From: Sphingobium psychrophilum
GTDB taxonomy: Bacteria; Pseudomonadota; Alphaproteobacteria; Sphingomonadales; Sphingomonadaceae
DNA: 64,000 bases
Assembly (NCBI RefSeq): GCF_012927105.1
Contig: NZ_JABBFV010000003.1
Span: 124,001 to 188,000 of the forward strand
Direction of reading: 5' to 3'
The position numbers were made by a program, and so were the translations under genes. How positions within the stretch are numbered: position 1 is the first letter of the stretch; every line of letters starts with the position of its first letter. Below the pieces are notes generated by a model that was not told the DNA's origin, did not search any database, and worked only from the letters and a program-made list of their open reading frames with translations. Shown piece by piece: positions 60,417 through 64,000 of this stretch.

Positions 60417-62053
60417 GCCGCAGCCTCCTTCAAAGGTGCAGGCGCACCGAAATCTTCGGGAAAATAATCGAGAGCGCTCAGCACCGGATAAGGCGTGAAG
60501 CCCCCCAGCGCGCACAGCGACCCATATTTCATCGTATCGGCCAGATCGCGCAGGAGCGCGGTCTGCGCCTCGATCGACACATCGATCCGGTCCGGCGCGC
60601 GCGAATAGAGGGCTCTATCCAAATACCCCTCCCCCGTTCGGGCTGAGCCTGTCGAAGCCCCTCCCTTCTCCTGCGAAGAAAAGAGACGCCCTTCGACAGG
60701 CTCAGGGCGAACGGGCTTCAAAGTCCCACGCGCCCCTATGATCCGGTCCATAACCTCCACCCCGCGCGTGGATCCGATCCGACAGGGCGTGCATTTCCCG
60801 CAACTCTCCGCGGCACAGAACTCCATCGCGAACCGCGCCATATGCGCCATGTCCACGCTATCATCGAACACGGTAATCCCCGCATGGCCGATCAAGCCAC
60901 CGGCCGCCGCGAACGCCTCATAATCGAACGGCAGATGAAACATGGATGGCGGGAAATAGGCGCCCAGCGGCCCGCCCACCTGCACCGCGCGCACCGGCCG
61001 CCTGCTCGCCGTGCCGCCGCCGATGGCGTTCACCAACTCGCCCAGCGTGATGCCGAAACCGACCTCATACAGCCCGCCATGCCGCACATTGCCCGCCAAC
61101 TGCACCGGCATGGTCCCGCGCGACCGCCCGAACCCGACCGCGGCGTAAGCCTCAGCGCCGTGCGCCAAAATAAACGGCACCGCTGCCAAACTCAGCACAT
61201 TGTTGATGACCGTCGGACGCCCGAACAGCCCCTGCAACGCGGGCAGCGGCGGCTTGGCGCGCACCTGCCCGCGCTTGCCCTCGATCGAATCGAGCAGCGC
61301 CGTCTCCTCGCCGCAGACATAGGCACCCGCCCCCTCGCGTACCTCCAGCGTGAAGGGCGCGACGATATGCGCCGAGGCCGCGATCGCCGCGCGCATGGTC
61401 GCAATCGCGAACGGATATTCCGATCGAATGTAAATATAGCCATGGCCCGCGCCCACGGCATGGGCGGCGATCGCCATCCCCTCGATCAGGCAATAGGGGT
61501 CGCCCTCCATCAGCATCCGGTCGGCAAAGGTGCCGCTGTCGCCCTCATCCGCGTTGCAGACGATATATTTGTCTCCGGCGGACGCATCCAGCACCGTCTG
61601 CCACTTGATCCCGGTGGGGAAGCCCGCCCCGCCACGCCCGCGCAGGCCCGACGCCTTGACCGTATCGACCACCTGTTGCGCAGCCTGCGCCCGGGCCGCG
61701 TCCAGCCCTTGCCAGCCGCCAGTGGCCGCATAATCGTCCAGGCTCAGCGGATCGATGACCCCACAGCGCGCAAAGGTGAACCGCTGCTGCCCTGCAAAGA
61801 AGGGCAGCGCTTCAACCTCGCCCAGCCGCGCCGCGTGCGTGCCGTCCAGCACCGCCGCCACATCGCCCGGCCCCACAGGACCAAAGCCGATCCGCCCTGC
61901 TTGCGTCTCCACCTCGACCAGCGGCTCGATGCTGAACAACCCGCGCGCCCCGGTCCGCACCACCTCGCACCCGGCCTGCGCAAAGGCCCGTGCGACATCA
62001 TCCGCACCCAACGCCACCGACGCCATGTCACGGCTGATAAAAACCCGGCTCAT
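60413..62053 (-). CDS. fdsB: NAD-dependent formate dehydrogenase beta subunit, with an in-frame repeat insertion
   Basis: 546 aa. An N-terminal NuoE-like thioredoxin fold precedes the NuoF domain: GLRGRGGAGFPTGIKW (FMN and NADH), NADEGDSGTFADRMLMEGDP and ESCGKCTPCRIGSTRG (4Fe-4S). Family members are normally about 510-520 aa. Residues 447-473 (PVRPEPVEGRLF...STGSARTGE) are encoded by a full CCGTTCG-type palindromic repeat, which is 81 bp and keeps the frame. The reading frame resumes with VSIEAQTALLRDLADTMKYGSLCALGG, the expected NuoF tail. The insertion lies between the iron-sulfur cluster motif and that tail. Overlaps fdsA and fdsG by 4 bp each. Confidence 0.94.
   Translation of the reverse strand: MSRVFISRDMASVALGADDVARAFAQAGCEVVRTGARGLFSIEPLVEVETQAGRIGFGPVGPGDVAAVLDGTHAARLGEVEALPFFAGQQRFTFARCGVIDPLSLDDYAATGGWQGLDAARAQAAQQVVDTVKASGLRGRGGAGFPTGIKWQTVLDASAGDKYIVCNADEGDSGTFADRMLMEGDPYCLIEGMAIAAHAVGAGHGYIYIRSEYPFAIATMRAAIAASAHIVAPFTLEVREGAGAYVCGEETALLDSIEGKRGQVRAKPPLPALQGLFGRPTVINNVLSLAAVPFILAHGAEAYAAVGFGRSRGTMPVQLAGNVRHGGLYEVGFGITLGELVNAIGGGTASRRPVRAVQVGGPLGAYFPPSMFHLPFDYEAFAAAGGLIGHAGITVFDDSVDMAHMARFAMEFCAAESCGKCTPCRIGSTRGVEVMDRIIGARGTLKPVRPEPVEGRLFSSQEKGGASTGSARTGEGYLDRALYSRAPDRIDVSIEAQTALLRDLADTMKYGSLCALGGFTPYPVLSALDYFPEDFGAPAPLKEAAA
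60634..60714. repeat. REP-like inverted repeat inside fdsB
   Basis: CCGTTCGGGCTGAGCCTGTC at one end is mirrored by GCCCTTCGACAGGCTCAGGGCGAACGG at the other. It is 81 bp, hence 27 codons, and translates without a stop on the minus strand. It is nearly identical to the copy at 45535-45626, which lies in noncoding DNA. Confidence 0.85.
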
Positions 62054-62502
62054 GCCGCCACCTCCAGCGCGATCCGCTCCAGCGTGGCCGCGTCGATCCG
62101 CGCCACCGGCCGCCCGTCGACCAGCGCATTGGGGCCGATCGCGCACAGGCCCAGGCAATAAACCGGCTCCAGCGCGACTTGCCCGTCGGCCCGCGTCTCG
62201 CCCATCGCCACGCCCAACAGCTTGGCCGCCGCCGCCTCGATTCCCGCGCCGCCACGCGCCTGACAGCTTTCCGCGCGGCACAGCTTCACCACATGCCGCC
62301 CCGGCGCGACCCGCCGAAAATCATGATAGAAGGTGACGACCCCATGCACATCCGCGCGGCTCAGGTTCAGCGCCTTGGCGATCACCGGCACCCACGCATC
62401 GTCGATATAGCCGACCTCTTCCTGCATCGCGTGCAGCAGCGGCAATAGCCGGTCGCGCGTCGCGCCGTGGCGCGCGGTCCATGCGCCGATAAACTCATCC
62501 AT
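62050..62502 (-). CDS. fdsG: NAD-dependent formate dehydrogenase gamma subunit
   Basis: 150 aa, NuoE-like 2Fe-2S protein. RDRLLPLLHAMQEEVGYIDDAWVPVIAKALNLSRADVHGVVTFYHDFR is the family N-terminus; the cluster cysteines are in LCRAESCQARGG and YCLGLCAIGPNALVDG. It is the first gene of fdsG-fdsB-fdsA-fdsD-fdhD. The gap of 98 bp to lysR contains a LysR-type palindrome. GGGTAGAG precedes the ATG. Confidence 0.94.
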   Translation of the reverse strand: MDEFIGAWTARHGATRDRLLPLLHAMQEEVGYIDDAWVPVIAKALNLSRADVHGVVTFYHDFRRVAPGRHVVKLCRAESCQARGGAGIEAAAAKLLGVAMGETRADGQVALEPVYCLGLCAIGPNALVDGRPVARIDAATLERIALEVAA

Positions 62503-62585
62503 CTCTACCCTGCCTTTTTGGCCCGATTTTGCGCGCAATCCTGCGCCCACGCGATCTGCGGGTCAAATCGAAGTCGGATATCTTT

Positions 62586-62602
62586 GATAGAGTTTCCCTA
62601 TC
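62586..62602. promoter_or_regulatory. LysR-type box upstream of fdsG
   Basis: GATAG-AGTTTCC-CTATC, perfect 5-bp arms around 7 bp, the T-N11-A form of LysR sites. It overlaps the lysR stop codon and lies 84 bp before fdsG. Confidence 0.6.
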
Positions 62603-63503
62603 ACCCCGTCCGAAATCCCTGTGGCAGGCGCAACTCGCGCGCGACCCCCAACACCGCCTGCGCCAGCGGTCCCATAGGCGCACTGTCGGACACGATCACG
62701 CCGACCCGGCTGCCCTCATCCGCCTGTGGCATGGCGTGGGTCCGCGCCCAACTCAGCCCGTCGAGCAAGGTCGCATGACTGTCGGGAATGATCGAACAGA
62801 GCCGCCCCTGTTGCACCAGTCCTAGTAGCGCGACATAGCTGTCCGCCGTCACCAGCGGCCGCAGCGCCAGCCCCCGCTCGGCCAGCCGCGCATCGAGAAT
62901 CCGCCGGTTCTGCATCCCCTGATGCAGCAGGCACAAAGGCAATATGGCCAACCCCGCCCAGTCCAGCGGATCGGGCACCGCCACGCCGTCTACCGCACTC
63001 ACCAGCATCGTCCGCTCGACATAGAGCGGCACCGACAGCGCATGGGCGGGCGGTTCGAAATCCAGATAGGTCAGCCCCGCATCCAGCTCGAACGCGGCCA
63101 GATCGCGCTCGATCTGCCGCGACGTCAGCGCCCGGATGGACACGTTCAAACCCGGATGCCGCGCCTGCATCGCCGCGACCAGGCACCCGATGGCGGGCAT
63201 CGCGGCAGGGATCGCGCCCAGCCGCAGTTCCCCCTTCAGCGGCCCGCGCGCCGTCTCCGCCGCCTGCCCCAGCGCCTCGGCCGCCGCCACCAATTGCCGC
63301 GCCCAGGGCAATATCGCCTCCCCCTCCGCGGTCAGCCCGGCATATTTGCGGTCGCGCCGGATCAGCCGCTTGCCCAGTTGCGTCTCCAACGTGACGATCC
63401 CGGCGGACAAGGTGGGTTGCGACACGTTGCAATGCGCGGCGGCGCGGGCAAAATGGCCTTCGCGCTCCAGCGCCAAGAAATATTCGACAAGGCGGGTCTG
63501 CAT
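62601..63503 (-). CDS. LysR-family regulator of the formate dehydrogenase operon
   Basis: 300 aa. The winged helix-turn-helix is at the N-terminus (RLVEYFLALEREGHFARAAAHCNVSQPTLSAGIVTLETQLGKRLIRRDR), followed by the LysR substrate domain (LKGELRLGAIPAAMPAIGCLVAAMQARHPGLNVSI). Position directly upstream of fdsG and two LysR-like boxes (one before fdsG, one before mobA) point to control of both. The likely effector is formate, but that is inferred from context. Known Fds operons also have such a regulator (FdsR). Confidence 0.9.
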   Translation of the reverse strand: MQTRLVEYFLALEREGHFARAAAHCNVSQPTLSAGIVTLETQLGKRLIRRDRKYAGLTAEGEAILPWARQLVAAAEALGQAAETARGPLKGELRLGAIPAAMPAIGCLVAAMQARHPGLNVSIRALTSRQIERDLAAFELDAGLTYLDFEPPAHALSVPLYVERTMLVSAVDGVAVPDPLDWAGLAILPLCLLHQGMQNRRILDARLAERGLALRPLVTADSYVALLGLVQQGRLCSIIPDSHATLLDGLSWARTHAMPQADEGSRVGVIVSDSAPMGPLAQAVLGVARELRLPQGFRTG

Positions 63504-63513
63504 ATCACCACCT

Positions 63514-63531
63514 TATGCCTTATAGAGCATA
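63514..63531. promoter_or_regulatory. Possible LysR-type box between lysR and mobA
   Basis: TATGC-N8-GCATA inverted repeat in the 46-bp divergent gap. It covers the region where both promoters must start and is AT-rich for this genome. Confidence 0.45.
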
Positions 63532-63549
63532 GCTATCAAGGGAGCGGCT

Positions 63550-64000
63550 ATGGACGAAACAAGGATATTGGGCGCCGTGCTGGCGGGTGGACGCGCCACG
63601 CGCTTTGGCAGCGACAAGGCGCTGGCCCGCATGGCCGACGGCCGCACCCTGATCGACCACGCGATGACCGGCCTCGCCTCCCATGTCGCGGCGGTCGTCA
63701 TCTGCGGGCGGGAAGGCGGACTATCCGATCGCCCGGCACCCCATATGGGACCACTGGGCGGATTGAACGCCGCGCTCCATCATGCGCTCTACCACGGCTT
63801 TGCCGGCGTGCTGACCACCGGCTGCGACATGCCCTTCTACCCCGCCGCCCTGCCCGCCGCCCTGATCGGCGAAGGCGCGGCGATCCTCAAAGGCCAGCAA
63901 CTACTCGGCTGGTGGCCCGCTACCTTCGCCTTCGAACTGGACGCCCATCTGGCGGAGGAGAATAATCGGTCAATCTATGGCTGGATCGACCGCGTGCACG
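63550..64000 (+). CDS. mobA: Molybdenum cofactor guanylyltransferase, partial (runs off the window)
   Basis: First 150 codons only; the frame is still open at the window end. The nucleotidyltransferase motif LAGGRATRFGSDKAL near the N-terminus and MGPLGGLNAALHHA, TTGCDMPFYP follow the MobA pattern. MobA attaches GMP to molybdopterin to form the guanine-dinucleotide cofactor used by the formate dehydrogenase encoded next door. GGGAG precedes the ATG. It is divergent from lysR by 46 bp. Confidence 0.9.
   Translation, partial: MDETRILGAVLAGGRATRFGSDKALARMADGRTLIDHAMTGLASHVAAVVICGREGGLSDRPAPHMGPLGGLNAALHHALYHGFAGVLTTGCDMPFYPAALPAALIGEGAAILKGQQLLGWWPATFAFELDAHLAEENNRSIYGWIDRVH

Noticed and set aside
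59061..60467. A 468-codon open frame on the plus strand
   Set aside because: Antisense to fdsA, whose cluster motifs are complete.

Overview
The window is chromosomal DNA of a GC-rich alphaproteobacterium, most likely of the family Sphingomonadaceae (Sphingobium/Sphingomonas group). The grounds are the ATPase-inhibitor zeta subunit gene, the ScfR/RamB-type regulator divergent from isocitrate lyase, the split methionine synthase, the many small conserved sphingomonad proteins, and above all about a dozen palindromic repeats of the CCGTTCG...GAGCCTGTCGAAGG type that litter sphingomonad genomes. This assignment comes from pattern recognition; no search was run.

Layout. 0-3.3 kb: hemW, then a BlaI/BlaR1-like repressor and metalloprotease pair with a tandem operator. 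3.9-7.9 kb: grxD, bolA, ATPase zeta subunit, leuD, an unlisted 37-codon gene, leuC and a GST. 8.2-13.4 kb: a DUF885 peptidase, aceA and its divergent ScfR-type regulator. 13.6-16.3 kb: a family 2 glycosyltransferase, a beta-helix protein and small exported proteins. 16.4-22.1 kb: a methionine/SAM-cycle operon (ArsR-methyltransferase fusion, metF, metH N-terminal half, metH C-terminal half) behind a 20-bp palindrome. 22.3-28.4 kb: small lipoproteins, a glycine-zipper protein, a phytase-like esterase, rpmB, tadA, a GT-C membrane protein and GtrA. 28.4-33.7 kb: a toxin-antitoxin pair, a LytS/LytR-type two-component pair, an HxlR regulator and the bifunctional Rel enzyme.

33.7-35.8 kb is an accessory island of visibly lower G+C at its left end. 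It carries a ComF-like phosphoribosyltransferase followed by a SLOG/DprA-like protein, an arrangement that recalls the ShosTA toxin-antitoxin defence system, and then a ParDE pair. It sits between rel and the rplJ leader and is the best candidate here for an undescribed system.

36.3-41.2 kb: rplJ-rplL with a structured leader, a phosphate-porin-like gene with a candidate Pho box, a solute-binding lipoprotein and DUF4112. 41.3-45.4 kb: a tightly overlapping set (MBL hydrolase, DUF4230, nadA, nadC, RNase T2). 45.8-51.4 kb: xerC, a small protein, dedA, gshB, yraN, rsmI and a divergent LpoA-like lipoprotein. 51.4-56.3 kb: a cobalamin uptake locus (btuD, btuC, btuF, btuB) with a B12 riboswitch before btuB, which fits the B12-dependent MetH at 16-20 kb. 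56.4-64 kb: a molybdenum-dependent NAD-linked formate dehydrogenase locus (fdhD, fdsD, fdsA, fdsB, fdsG, lysR) and the start of a divergent mobA. The fdsB gene contains one of the palindromic repeats inside its reading frame as 27 extra codons.

No tRNA or rRNA gene, CRISPR array, insertion sequence, transposase or prophage was seen.
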